From: Rhodospirillales bacterium
GTDB lineage: Bacteria; Pseudomonadota; Alphaproteobacteria; UBA8366; JADFVY01
Assembly (NCBI GenBank): GCA_024644185.1
Contig: JAHELM010000005.1
Location: 1 to 16,740, forward strand
Direction: 5' to 3'
Length of the DNA: 16,740 bases
Position 1 is the stretch's first letter. The number at the start of each line of letters is the position of its first letter. A program made the translations under genes and the position numbers. The notes beneath the pieces are model-generated. The model was given only the letters and a program-made list of their open reading frames with translations. It was not told the origin of the DNA and did no database searches. This document shows positions 1 through 7,157 of the stretch, one piece after another.

Positions 1-1
1 C

Positions 2-883
2 AAGGGCATCGCCGAGGGGGTCGAGAATACCAATTACCTGATCCAGACGCCGCGCGGCAGCTTCATCCTGACGCTGTACGAAAAGCGCGTGGCGGAACAG
101 GATCTGCCGTTCTTCCTGGGGCTGATGGATCATCTGGCGGCCAAGGGAATTCCCTGTCCGACGCCCCTGCACGGGCGCGACGGCAAGGCGCTGCGCCGGC
201 TGTGCGGCAGGCCGGCGGCAATCGTCACCTTCCTTGCCGGCATGTGGCCGCGGCGCATCCGCACGCCCCATTGCAGCGAGGTCGGTCGGGCGCTGGCCGA
301 GCTGCACATCGCCGGGCAGGGCTTCGCGCTGACCCGCAAGAACGCCCTTTCGGTGCCCGGCTGGCGGCCGCTGCTGGAGGCCTCGGCGCCGCGCGCCGAC
401 GAGGTGCAGCCGGGGCTGGCGGAGACCCTGTTCCGCGAACTCGATTTTCTGGAGGCGAACTGGCCGGCGGATCTGCCGGCCGGCATCTGTCACGCCGATC
501 TGTTCCCCGACAACGTGTTCTTCGTCGGCGACACGCTGTCCGGGCTGATCGATTTCTATTTTGCCTGCAACGATTTCTTCGCCTACGACCTGTCGGTCTG
601 CCTCGATGCCTGGTGCTTCGAGCGCGACCGCAGCTTCAACATCACCAAGGCGCGCGCCATGCTGTCGGCCTATCGCCGGGTGCGGCCGTTTTCGCCCGCC
701 GAACTGGCGGCGCTGCCGATCATGGCCCGGGGCAGCGCGCTGCGCTTCCTGCTGACCCGGCTGTACGACTGGCTGCACCATCCCGAAGGCGCCATGGTCA
801 AGCCGAAGGATCCGCTGGAATACCTGACGATCCTGAAGTTTCACCAGCGCGTTTCCGGCCCCAGCGCCTATGGGCTGGACTGA
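2..883 (+). CDS. thrB: Homoserine kinase, type II (ThrB), 5' end missing
   Basis: Phosphorylates the hydroxyl of L-homoserine with ATP, the penultimate step of threonine synthesis, in the cytoplasm. The reading frame is open from base 2 and ends with TGA at 881-883, giving 293 visible residues. The family is about 320 residues long, so roughly the first 25-30 residues (including the start) lie off the window. The frame begins with KGIAEGVENTNYL, a typical N-lobe segment of ThrB-type APH-fold kinases. The catalytic loop CHADLFPDNVFF puts the catalytic Asp near visible residue 166, followed by the metal-binding IDFYFACND. The spelling HADLFPDNV is characteristic of ThrB rather than of aminoglycoside kinases. 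The gene runs into rnhA four bases downstream, a pairing common in Rhodospirillales-type genomes from memory. An internal GTG at 89 is not the start because homology continues upstream of it. Confidence 0.93.
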   Translation, partial: KGIAEGVENTNYLIQTPRGSFILTLYEKRVAEQDLPFFLGLMDHLAAKGIPCPTPLHGRDGKALRRLCGRPAAIVTFLAGMWPRRIRTPHCSEVGRALAELHIAGQGFALTRKNALSVPGWRPLLEASAPRADEVQPGLAETLFRELDFLEANWPADLPAGICHADLFPDNVFFVGDTLSGLIDFYFACNDFFAYDLSVCLDAWCFERDRSFNITKARAMLSAYRRVRPFSPAELAALPIMARGSALRFLLTRLYDWLHHPEGAMVKPKDPLEYLTILKFHQRVSGPSAYGLD

Positions 884-887
884 TCCC

Positions 888-1349
888 ATGGCAAAGGCGG
901 AACGGGTCGAGATATTCACCGACGGGGCCTGCAGCGGCAATCCCGGGCCGGGCGGCTGGGGGGCGATCCTGCGCTGGAATGGCCGCGAAAAGGAATTGTC
1001 CGGCGGCGAAGCGCGGACCACCAACAACCGCATGGAAATGATCGCCGCCATCGTCGCGCTGGAATCGCTGAAGCGCGCGGTCCCGGTGGATCTCTATACC
1101 GACAGCACCTATCTGCGCGACGGCATGCTGAAATGGCTGCCCGCCTGGAAGGCGCGCGGCTGGAAGACCGCCGACCGGAAACCGGTCAAGAATGTCGATC
1201 TGTGGCAGCGGCTGGAAGCCGCGGCGGCGGAACACGACATACGCTGGCACTGGGTGCGCGGCCATGACGGCCACCCCGAAAACGAACGCGCCGACGAACT
1301 GGCCCGCGCCGCCATTCCCGGCCGTCCACAGGAGGATCGAGAAGCATGA
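888..1349 (+). CDS. rnhA: Ribonuclease HI
   Basis: Endonuclease that cuts the RNA strand of RNA/DNA hybrids, removing R-loops and replication primers. The 153-residue protein has the usual length (E. coli 155). The active-site acidic residues are visible: D12 (FTDGACSGNPGPGGWG), E50 (NNRMEM), D72 (YTDSTYL) and D136 (ERADELA), plus the conserved His H126 (VRGHDGHPENERAD). I chose ATG 888 because MAKAERVEIFTDG matches family N termini. An upstream in-frame ATG at 870 would add six residues and overlap thrB. Shine-Dalgarno pairing is poor at either start, so translation is probably coupled to thrB, whose stop is at 881-883. The stop codon overlaps the next gene's ATG (ATGA, 1346-1349). Confidence 0.96.
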   Translation: MAKAERVEIFTDGACSGNPGPGGWGAILRWNGREKELSGGEARTTNNRMEMIAAIVALESLKRAVPVDLYTDSTYLRDGMLKWLPAWKARGWKTADRKPVKNVDLWQRLEAAAAEHDIRWHWVRGHDGHPENERADELARAAIPGRPQEDREA

Positions 1350-2305
1350 GCGAACGACGCGGCCTGTATCCGGCGATCGAACCCCACGACTCCGGCCATC
1401 TCGACGTTGGCCAGGGCCACCGCGTCTATTACGAGGTGTCCGGCAATCCGAAGGGCAAGCCGGTGGTCTTCGTGCATGGCGGCCCGGGGGGCGGCACCGA
1501 CCCGGCGCATCGCCGGCTGTTCGATCCGGCGGCATACCGTATCGTCCTGTTCGACCAGCGCGGCTGCGGTCACAGCACGCCGCATGCCTCGCTCGACCAC
1601 AACACGACCTGGGATCTGGTGGCCGACATGGAACGGCTGCGCGAGGCCCAGGGTATCGAACGCTGGCAGGTCTTCGGCGGGTCCTGGGGCAGCACGCTGG
1701 CGCTGGCCTATGCCGAGACGCATCCCCAACGGGTCACCGAACTGGTGTTGCGCGGTATCTTCCTGCTGCGCCGCAAGGAACTGGACTGGTATTACAACGG
1801 CGCCGCCGCCTGGATGTTTCCCGACGAATGGGAGAAGTTCCTCGCCCCGATCCCGGCGGCGGAGCGCGACGGCGACCTGATCGCCGCCTATTACCGGCGG
1901 CTGACCGGCCCGGATGCGGCGGTGCGCATGGCCGCCGCGCGCGCCTGGAGCATCTGGGAAGGCTCGACCATATCGCTGCTGCCGGACCCGGGGCGGGTGG
2001 CGCATTTCGGCGCGGATCGCTTCGCCGAGGCCTTCGCCCGCATCGAATGCCACTATTTCGTCAATGCCGGTTTCTTCGAGAGCGACGGCTGGCTGCTGCG
2101 GAATGCCGACCGCATCCGCCACATCCCCGGCGTCATCGTGCAGGGCCGCTACGACATGGCGACGCCGCCCGTGTCGGCCTGGGACCTGCACAAGGCCTGG
2201 CCCGAGGCCGATCTGAGGCTGGTGCCGGATGCCGGGCATGCCTTTTCCGAGCCCGGCATCCTGCACGAACTGGTCACGGCCACCGACCGCTTCCGGGGCC
2301 GTTGA
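1346..2305 (+). CDS. pip: Proline iminopeptidase (alpha/beta hydrolase, S33)
   Basis: Cytoplasmic exopeptidase that releases N-terminal proline from peptides. The 319-residue protein matches bacterial prolyl iminopeptidases. It has the oxyanion-hole stretch HGGPGGG (44-50), the DQRGCGHS strand/turn (70-77) and the nucleophile elbow GGSWGS with Ser113. The remaining triad members are Asp270 (GRYDMATP) and His298 (DAGHAFSEPG). No signal peptide is present. The start ATG overlaps the rnhA stop by four bases, and GGAGG at 1331-1335 (tccacaGGAGGatcgagaagcATG) serves as ribosome binding site. It is the last gene of the plus-strand run. Its stop is only 9 bp from the 3' end of the convergent peroxiredoxin gene, and I see no terminator hairpin between them. 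The exact substrate range cannot be read from the sequence. Confidence 0.93.
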   Translation: MSERRGLYPAIEPHDSGHLDVGQGHRVYYEVSGNPKGKPVVFVHGGPGGGTDPAHRRLFDPAAYRIVLFDQRGCGHSTPHASLDHNTTWDLVADMERLREAQGIERWQVFGGSWGSTLALAYAETHPQRVTELVLRGIFLLRRKELDWYYNGAAAWMFPDEWEKFLAPIPAAERDGDLIAAYYRRLTGPDAAVRMAAARAWSIWEGSTISLLPDPGRVAHFGADRFAEAFARIECHYFVNAGFFESDGWLLRNADRIRHIPGVIVQGRYDMATPPVSAWDLHKAWPEADLRLVPDAGHAFSEPGILHELVTATDRFRGR

Positions 2306-2314
2306 GGGAAAGGG

Positions 2315-2797
2315 TCAGAGTCCGGCGAGAATCTTCTCGGCCGCGGAGACCTCGAAGGCGCCGGGTTTTTCGACCGCCAGCGTCCTGACCACGCCGCCAT
2401 CGACCACCATGGCATAGCGCTGCGACCGGATGCCATAGCCGCGCGCCGACATGTCGGTTTCCAGACCCATGGCGCGGGTCAGTTCCGCGTTGCCGTCGCC
2501 CAGCATGTCGACCTTGCCGACGGCCCCCTGTTCGCGTGCCCAGGCCCGCATCACCCATGCATCGTTCACGGAAAGACAGGCGATCGCGTCGATGCCCTTG
2601 GCCTTGAATGCCTCCACGGCATCGACATAACCGGGAAGATGCTGACCGCTGCAGGTCGGCGTGAACGCGCCGGGAAGTCCGAACACGACGACCTTGCGGC
2701 CGGCGAAATACTCGCTGGCATCGAAGGGTTCGATCCCTTCCTTGCCGATCCGGAACAGTTTGGCATTCGGAACCCGATCACCCACCTTTATCGTCAT
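2315..2797 (-). CDS. Peroxiredoxin, Prx5 type
   Basis: Thiol peroxidase that reduces H2O2 and organic hydroperoxides, probably cytoplasmic because no signal peptide is seen. The 160-residue protein is full length for the short Prx5/AhpC-TSA-like redoxins. The peroxidatic motif PGAFTPTCSGQHLPGY holds Cys49. A second cysteine lies in IACLSVNDAWV (Cys74), matching the non-resolving Cys72 region of mammalian Prx5. There is no cysteine near the C terminus where human Prx5 carries its resolving Cys151, so a 1-Cys, glutathione/glutaredoxin-type cycle is inferred. The start is well supported by a GAGGAGAGG purine tract about seven bases upstream (minus strand). It follows the DsbD-like gene after 75 bp on the same strand and may be co-transcribed with it, though no promoter or terminator is clear in that gap. 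Confidence 0.93.
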   Translation of the reverse strand: MTIKVGDRVPNAKLFRIGKEGIEPFDASEYFAGRKVVVFGLPGAFTPTCSGQHLPGYVDAVEAFKAKGIDAIACLSVNDAWVMRAWAREQGAVGKVDMLGDGNAELTRAMGLETDMSARGYGIRSQRYAMVVDGGVVRTLAVEKPGAFEVSAAEKILAGL

Positions 2798-2872
2798 CTT
2801 GTCGCCTCTCCTCGATCTCGTTGTTCCCCAAGTGTCGCAATCGGCCGGTCGGCGCCGAACCGCGCCGCCGCC

Positions 2873-5026
2873 TCACCGTCCGGCCAGAATATCCGCCCCT
2901 CCGGCCTGTGCAAAGGCCGCCATCACCTCGTCGGTGGTCAGAATCTCCGACAGCATCACCCCATCCGGCATCTTCGGTCCGTAGACCATGTTGAAGGGCA
3001 CGCCGTAGCGGCCATGGCTGGCCAGGTAATCGGCGATCGCCGGGTCGGGCCGTGTCCAGTCGGCGCGCAAGCCGATAACCGTGCCCTCGGCGAGGATCGC
3101 GGCAACCGGATCGCGGTCCAGCACCGCCGCCTTGTTCACCTGACAGGTGATGCACCAGTCGGCGGTCACGTCAACCAGCACGGTCTTGCCCTCGCCGACC
3201 AGCCGGGCGATCTCGGCGCGTTCGAATTTCCGCCAGGCGGCATCGTCCGGCGTCTTCCCGCCGGTTCGCGCGGCGCTCTCGGGCGCCAGCGCCGCGGCGG
3301 CGAGCATGGCGATGGCCAGAAGCCCGGCGACCGCCCCGGCATGGCGGCCAAGGCGCGAACCCTCCAGCCGGCGCGCGGCCAGAACCGCCACCAGAAGCGC
3401 GCCCAGCGCGGCAATGCTGGCCGCGGTGTCGAAGCCGGTTCCCGACGCGATGACCCAGGTCAGCCAGGCCGCGGTTCCGACCAGAAACAGGCCGAGGACG
3501 CGCCGCAGGGTCAGCATCCAGCGCCCCGGCCGCGGCAGCCGCGTCGCCAGACCGGGGAAGGCGGCAATCGCCAGATAGGGCACCGACATGCCGATGCCCA
3601 GCGCCCCGAACACCAGGAAGATATCGCCCGTCCCCCGGCTCAGCGCAAAGCCGACGGCGGTACCCAGGAACGGCGCCGAGCAGGGCGTCGCCAGCAGGGT
3701 GGCGAAGGCCCCGGTCAGGAAATGTCCACCCAGGGAATGGCGGGTCTCCCGGCGCGGTCCGCTGTCGAAGCCGGCCAGATCGGCGATGGCGCGCGGCAGC
3801 TGGATCTCGAACAGGCCAAACAGGTTGCAGGCAAACAGCAGGACGATCGCGATCATCGCCGCCAGGAAGACCGGCTGCTGGAACTGGATGCCCCAGCCGA
3901 CGGCCGCGCCGGCTGCCTTCAACCCGGCCAGCCCGCCCGCCAGCAGCATGAAGCTGGCAACGATGCCGGCCACCGAGGCCAGGAATCCGACGCGAACCTC
4001 GGCGGTCTCGCGGCCGCCATGGCCAAGCACGCTGAGGAATTTCAGCGACAGCACCGGCAGGACGCAGGGCATCAGGTTGAGCACCAGCCCGCCGGCCAGG
4101 GCGAGGCCCAGGATGACCCACAGCGACGCGCCGCCGCCGTACCCGGCCGGCGGGTCCGGCATCGCCGCGGCCAGTACCGCCGGAATCGTCGCCTCGACCG
4201 CCCGGCTGCCCTCGACCAGCGTGATGCGCAGCGGCGCGGCGACCATGGCATCGGGTTTGGCCCCGGCGCCGCCGAAGCTGGCCAGAAAGCGCCCGCCTGC
4301 CACGGGGGTCAGCTTCGGCGAGGTGAAGTACGCGGTATCCGGTCCCTCGACGAAGATATCGGGCTTCTGGAAGGGCGGGTCGGCGGCAATCGCCAGGCGC
4401 AGCGCGACACCCTCGGCGGAGGGGGTCATCGCGGCCTGGTCGATGCGCACGCCCAAGGCGGCGGCGGGACCGGGAACCTGGGCGCGGTAGCGGTCGATCA
4501 GCGGCGCCCAGTCCGTCGGCGCGGCCGAACCGGCCGGGATGTCCAACGTCAGCGTCCCGCTCCACGGCACGCAGAGTTCCTTGCAGGTCAGGTATTCGAC
4601 CTTGGTGTCGATCCGCAGCGCATCGCCCGGATGCGCCGGCGTCACGTCAAGCGGCAGCACCACCGCGTCGGAATAGCCCATCGTCTCCATGTCGAAGATG
4701 GTGAAGCGGTGCGGCGCCGGCCAGGCAATGTCGATGCCGTCGACGTTGTCCGATGCGCTCCAGTCCAGCGAGGGCGGATATCCGGCCTGGCCGGGCGAGC
4801 GCCAATAGATCTTCCAGCCCGGCTGCATGCGAAATTCGAGGCCGAGACGAAGCGAGTCGAGATCGCCGGCGCCGGCCACCGCCGAAATCAGCCGCACATC
4901 CACGATTTCGCTGGAATTCCACTCGCTGGCATGGGGTTCCGCCGCCCTTGCCGGCGCGGCACCGATCGCCGCCGCGAGGGCAACCCAAGCCGCGGTCGCG
5001 AGTTTCCCGAGACGCCTGGCGCGCAT
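2873..5026 (-). CDS. DsbD/ScsB-like membrane thiol-disulfide reductase
   Basis: Inner-membrane protein that carries electrons from cytoplasmic thioredoxin to periplasmic thiol proteins. It is 717 residues from ATG 5026, chosen because GGAAGG sits six bases upstream and a signal peptide follows (RARRLGKLATAAWVALAAAIGAAPARA). An in-frame TTG at 5080 would add 18 residues. The long periplasmic N domain (about 30-295) contains TCKELC (Cys148, Cys152). Eight hydrophobic segments follow (about 301-582), including NLMPCVLP (Cys321) and LLATPCSAP (Cys449), the two membrane redox cysteines. The C-terminal thioredoxin-like domain has ADWCITCQVNK (Cys625, Cys628) and a cis-Pro loop RYGVPF (Pro677). The long N domain fits ScsB-type proteins better than classical E. 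coli DsbD, so I leave the symbol open. The peroxiredoxin gene lies 75 bp downstream. Confidence 0.9.
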   Translation of the reverse strand: MRARRLGKLATAAWVALAAAIGAAPARAAEPHASEWNSSEIVDVRLISAVAGAGDLDSLRLGLEFRMQPGWKIYWRSPGQAGYPPSLDWSASDNVDGIDIAWPAPHRFTIFDMETMGYSDAVVLPLDVTPAHPGDALRIDTKVEYLTCKELCVPWSGTLTLDIPAGSAAPTDWAPLIDRYRAQVPGPAAALGVRIDQAAMTPSAEGVALRLAIAADPPFQKPDIFVEGPDTAYFTSPKLTPVAGGRFLASFGGAGAKPDAMVAAPLRITLVEGSRAVEATIPAVLAAAMPDPPAGYGGGASLWVILGLALAGGLVLNLMPCVLPVLSLKFLSVLGHGGRETAEVRVGFLASVAGIVASFMLLAGGLAGLKAAGAAVGWGIQFQQPVFLAAMIAIVLLFACNLFGLFEIQLPRAIADLAGFDSGPRRETRHSLGGHFLTGAFATLLATPCSAPFLGTAVGFALSRGTGDIFLVFGALGIGMSVPYLAIAAFPGLATRLPRPGRWMLTLRRVLGLFLVGTAAWLTWVIASGTGFDTAASIAALGALLVAVLAARRLEGSRLGRHAGAVAGLLAIAMLAAAALAPESAARTGGKTPDDAAWRKFERAEIARLVGEGKTVLVDVTADWCITCQVNKAAVLDRDPVAAILAEGTVIGLRADWTRPDPAIADYLASHGRYGVPFNMVYGPKMPDGVMLSEILTTDEVMAAFAQAGGADILAGR

Positions 5027-5032
5027 GATGAA

Positions 5033-5038
5033 CCTTCC
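5033..5038 (-). promoter_or_regulatory. Ribosome binding site of the DsbD-like gene
   Basis: GGAAGG on the minus strand, six bases before ATG 5026. It decides the start against the upstream TTG at 5080, which lacks a comparable purine tract, and it fits the signal peptide that begins at the ATG. Confidence 0.7.
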
Positions 5039-5049
5039 AAGACAGCGAT

Positions 5050-5071
5050 GGCCGGGACATCGATCCCGACC
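5050..5071 (-). promoter_or_regulatory. Leader hairpin upstream of the DsbD-like gene
   Basis: On the minus strand GGTCGGGA and TCCCGGCC form an eight-base-pair stem with one G-U pair around a six-base loop TCGATG. It ends 11 bases before the Shine-Dalgarno sequence, and no T-run follows, so it is not a terminator. If the promoter proposed at 5092-5120 is real, the hairpin lies in the mRNA leader and could influence stability or ribosome access. The role is inferred from position only. Confidence 0.35.
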
Positions 5072-5091
5072 GAACAACAAGCATTTACCGA

Positions 5092-5120
5092 TATATAGGC
5101 ATTCCCGCCGCGCGTGTCGT
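5092..5120 (-). promoter_or_regulatory. Candidate promoter for the DsbD-like gene
   Basis: Minus strand: ACGACA (5115-5120), a 17-base spacer, then TATATA (5092-5097). The -10 is strong and stands out in a GC-rich region; the -35 keeps only the GACA part of TTGACA. The start of transcription would fall near 5085, giving a leader of about 60 bases. The -35 overlaps the stop codon of the upstream Sel1 gene, so the two genes may be transcribed separately. Confidence 0.4.
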
Positions 5121-5932
5121 CACAATCCCGTGTTGGCGGCGGCATCCGGGGCCGTGTTCCCGCCGGCGGCGCCGCCGGCGATCAGGGTGCGAACCAGATT
5201 GCGCACCGAGGCGCGCTCGGCCGGGCTCAGCTTCGCTTCGATGCGGCCAGCCTCGATTTCCCCCTCGGCCCGCCCGTTCCGCGCCGCCAGCCGGTACCAG
5301 GCGGCAGCGCGCACCGGGTCCAACCCGACCCCGTCATGGGGCACCGAATACATGCGGCCCAGCGCGAATTGCGACCATTGGTCGCCCTGCGCGGCGGCGC
5401 GCCTGAACCAGGCTTCCGCCTGCGCGTAATCCCGTCCGACGCCTTCGCCGTTGTAATAGAGGGCGCCCAGATTGTACTGCGCCTCGCGATGCCCCTGGCC
5501 CGCGGCCGCCTCGTAAAGCCGGATGCCTTCGGCCGGGTCGGCGGTTGCGCCCTCGCCATGCATCAGCATATTGGCCAGGGTGAACTGCGCCCAGGCATTG
5601 CCCGAATCGGCCGCGCGCCGGTACCAGGATGCGGCGGCGGCGGCGTCGCGGGGAACGCCCTGGCCGGTGCGGTACATGGTGGCCAGCACGTATTGCGCCT
5701 GCGGATGCCCGGCCTCGGCCGCGCGCTCGTACCATTGCGCCGCCTCGCCCAGCCTGCCGTCGCGGCCCAGCGCCATGGCCTTGCGAAAGGATTCGTCGGC
5801 CGACAGGGCGGAGGGTGCGTCCGGCGCCACCTCCGGCCCGGTCGCGACATCCCCGGCCGGCCCGCTGGCGACGCATCCGGCCAGCAGCGCCAGCATGGCG
5901 AAGGTAAGGCCTATCGACGGGGTCCCGCGCAT
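5120..5932 (-). CDS. Sel1-repeat (TPR-like) lipoprotein
   Basis: Predicted outer-membrane lipoprotein of 270 residues, of unknown specific role. The start ATG 5932 is supported by GGAG six bases upstream and by the lipoprotein signal that follows (IGLTFAMLALLAGC, lipidated Cys20, Val at +2, compatible with export to the outer membrane). The frame is open further upstream to 6124, but that would overlap the radical SAM gene and bury the signal peptide. After a low-complexity linker there is a partial repeat (about 46-76), then four Sel1 repeats at about 77-112, 113-148, 149-184 and 185-221. Typical cores are AQYVLATMYRTGQGVPRD and AQYNLGALYYNGEGVGRD. Sel1 repeats form a scaffold for protein contacts, so a partner-binding role is inferred. 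The gene lies 58 bp after the radical SAM gene and 93 bp before the DsbD-like gene, on the same strand. Confidence 0.88.
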   Translation of the reverse strand: MRGTPSIGLTFAMLALLAGCVASGPAGDVATGPEVAPDAPSALSADESFRKAMALGRDGRLGEAAQWYERAAEAGHPQAQYVLATMYRTGQGVPRDAAAAASWYRRAADSGNAWAQFTLANMLMHGEGATADPAEGIRLYEAAAGQGHREAQYNLGALYYNGEGVGRDYAQAEAWFRRAAAQGDQWSQFALGRMYSVPHDGVGLDPVRAAAWYRLAARNGRAEGEIEAGRIEAKLSPAERASVRNLVRTLIAGGAAGGNTAPDAAANTGL

Positions 5933-5990
5933 TCCTTGCTCCAAGCGTCCATGACGATTCCCCCAATAGACCACGGCGGCCGGTCCGAAG

Positions 5991-7073
5991 CTAGAAGCCG
6001 AGGCCCAGCTGGTCGCCGGCGCGGGGCGGGCGGCGGAAGCGGGTGGCGTCGAGTTCGGGGTGTTCGCGGCCGAGGGCGAAGCGCTTGCGGGCCATCGCGA
6101 ACCGCCGGGCGATCTGCTCGGCATAAGCGCCGTCGCCGGTCTGTCGCGTGCCGAATTCCGACTGGTACAGCGCGCCGCCGCGGGTCTGGCGCACCAGGCT
6201 CGTCACCCGGGCGGCGCGGTCGGGATATTGCGCCGCCAGCCAGTCGGCGAACAGGTCCCCGATCTCCAGCGGCAGCCGCAGCAGCACATAACCGGCGGCG
6301 GTGGCGCCGGCCCCGGCCGCCTCGCGCAGGATGGCCTCGATCTCGTGATCGTTCAGCGCCGGGATCAGGGGGGCGGCAAGAACGGTCACCGGAATGCCGG
6401 CCGCCGCCAGACCGCTTATCGCTTCCAGCCGGCGCGCGGGCGTCGGCGCGCGCGGCTCCATCCGCCGGGCGAGATCCCGATCCAGGGTGGTCACCGAGAT
6501 GGCGACGCGGACCAGACCCTCGGCCGCCATCGGCGCCAGGATATCGATATCGCGCAGCACCAGGTTCGACTTGGTGACGATGCCGACGGGATGCCGGTAT
6601 TCGGCCAGAACGGCCAGGATGCGCCGGGTCAGCCCGGTTTCCCGCTCGACCGGCTGGTAGGGATCGGTATTGGCGCCCAGCGCCACCGTCGCCGGCCGGT
6701 ATTTCGGATCGTGCAATTCGGCCGCCAGAAGTTCCGGCGCGTCGGGTTTCCAGAACAGCCTGCTTTCGAAATCCAGCCCCGGCGACAGGCCCAGCCAGGC
6801 ATGGGTGGGTCGGGCGAAGCAATAGATGCAGCCGTGCTCGCAGCCGCGATAGGGATTGATCGAACGGTCGAAGGGGATGTCGGGGGATTCGTTATAGGTG
6901 ACGATGCGCCGGGCGCTGTCCAGCGACAGGGTGGTGCGCAGCGGCGGCGGCTCGGCATCGGCCGAGCCCCAGCCGTCGTCGATGGCCAGTCGCGCCGCCG
7001 GCTCGAATCTTCCGGTCTGATTGCCGATCGCCCCGCGGCCCTTGCGCGGCCGGTCCTGAATTTCATCCGCCAT
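5991..7073 (-). CDS. PA0069-family radical SAM protein (SplB-related)
   Basis: Radical S-adenosylmethionine protein of unknown reaction, related to the spore photoproduct lyase-like group (Rv2578c/PA0069 type). The protein has 360 residues, normal for the family. The [4Fe-4S]/SAM motif is NPYRGCEHGCIYCFARPTH with Cys78, Cys82 and Cys85 (CxxxCxxC). Downstream are GIVTKSNLVLRDIDIL and VAISVTTLDRDLARRMEPRAP, strands of the partial TIM barrel. The C-terminal signature LYQSEFGTRQTGDGAYAEQIARRF is typical of the family. The N-terminal 25 residues are basic and polar (RKGRGAIGNQTGRFEP), as in relatives. There is no ribosome binding site before ATG 7073, but a promoter-like pair ends six bases upstream, suggesting a leaderless mRNA. 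The family's substrate is not known to me, so no reaction is assigned. Confidence 0.92.
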   Translation of the reverse strand: MADEIQDRPRKGRGAIGNQTGRFEPAARLAIDDGWGSADAEPPPLRTTLSLDSARRIVTYNESPDIPFDRSINPYRGCEHGCIYCFARPTHAWLGLSPGLDFESRLFWKPDAPELLAAELHDPKYRPATVALGANTDPYQPVERETGLTRRILAVLAEYRHPVGIVTKSNLVLRDIDILAPMAAEGLVRVAISVTTLDRDLARRMEPRAPTPARRLEAISGLAAAGIPVTVLAAPLIPALNDHEIEAILREAAGAGATAAGYVLLRLPLEIGDLFADWLAAQYPDRAARVTSLVRQTRGGALYQSEFGTRQTGDGAYAEQIARRFAMARKRFALGREHPELDATRFRRPPRAGDQLGLGF

Positions 7074-7079
7074 GCGCCC

Positions 7080-7108
7080 AGCATAAAGAACAAAAACGGA
7101 ACAATCAA
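7080..7108 (-). promoter_or_regulatory. Candidate sigma-70-type promoter of the radical SAM gene (leaderless)
   Basis: Minus strand: TTGATT (7103-7108), exactly 17 bases, then TATGCT (7080-7085). Six bases (GGGCGC) separate the -10 from ATG 7071-7073, so transcription would begin at or next to the start codon. The spacer is T-rich in a GC-rich genome. The absence of a Shine-Dalgarno sequence agrees with leaderless translation. Confidence 0.5.
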
Positions 7109-7157
7109 TCGCGCGCCGGAGAGATCCCGAATGTCCCGAAGGGCCGTGTATTCAGGC

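Noticed and set aside
2303..2320. A bidirectional terminator between the convergent pip and peroxiredoxin genes
   Set aside because: The gap is only nine bases, and I find no stem-loop with T-runs around it.
2639..5098. An 819-codon open frame on the plus strand opposite the DsbD-like and peroxiredoxin genes
   Set aside because: Its product is rich in Arg, Gly, Gln and His with no domain. It is the mirror of GC-rich codon third positions in well-recognised minus-strand genes.
5160..5180. GC-only palindromic stretch (CCGGCGGCGCCGCCGG type) near the 3' end of the Sel1 gene
   Set aside because: It lies within codons for an Ala/Gly-rich tail and has no flanking T-run; explained by composition.
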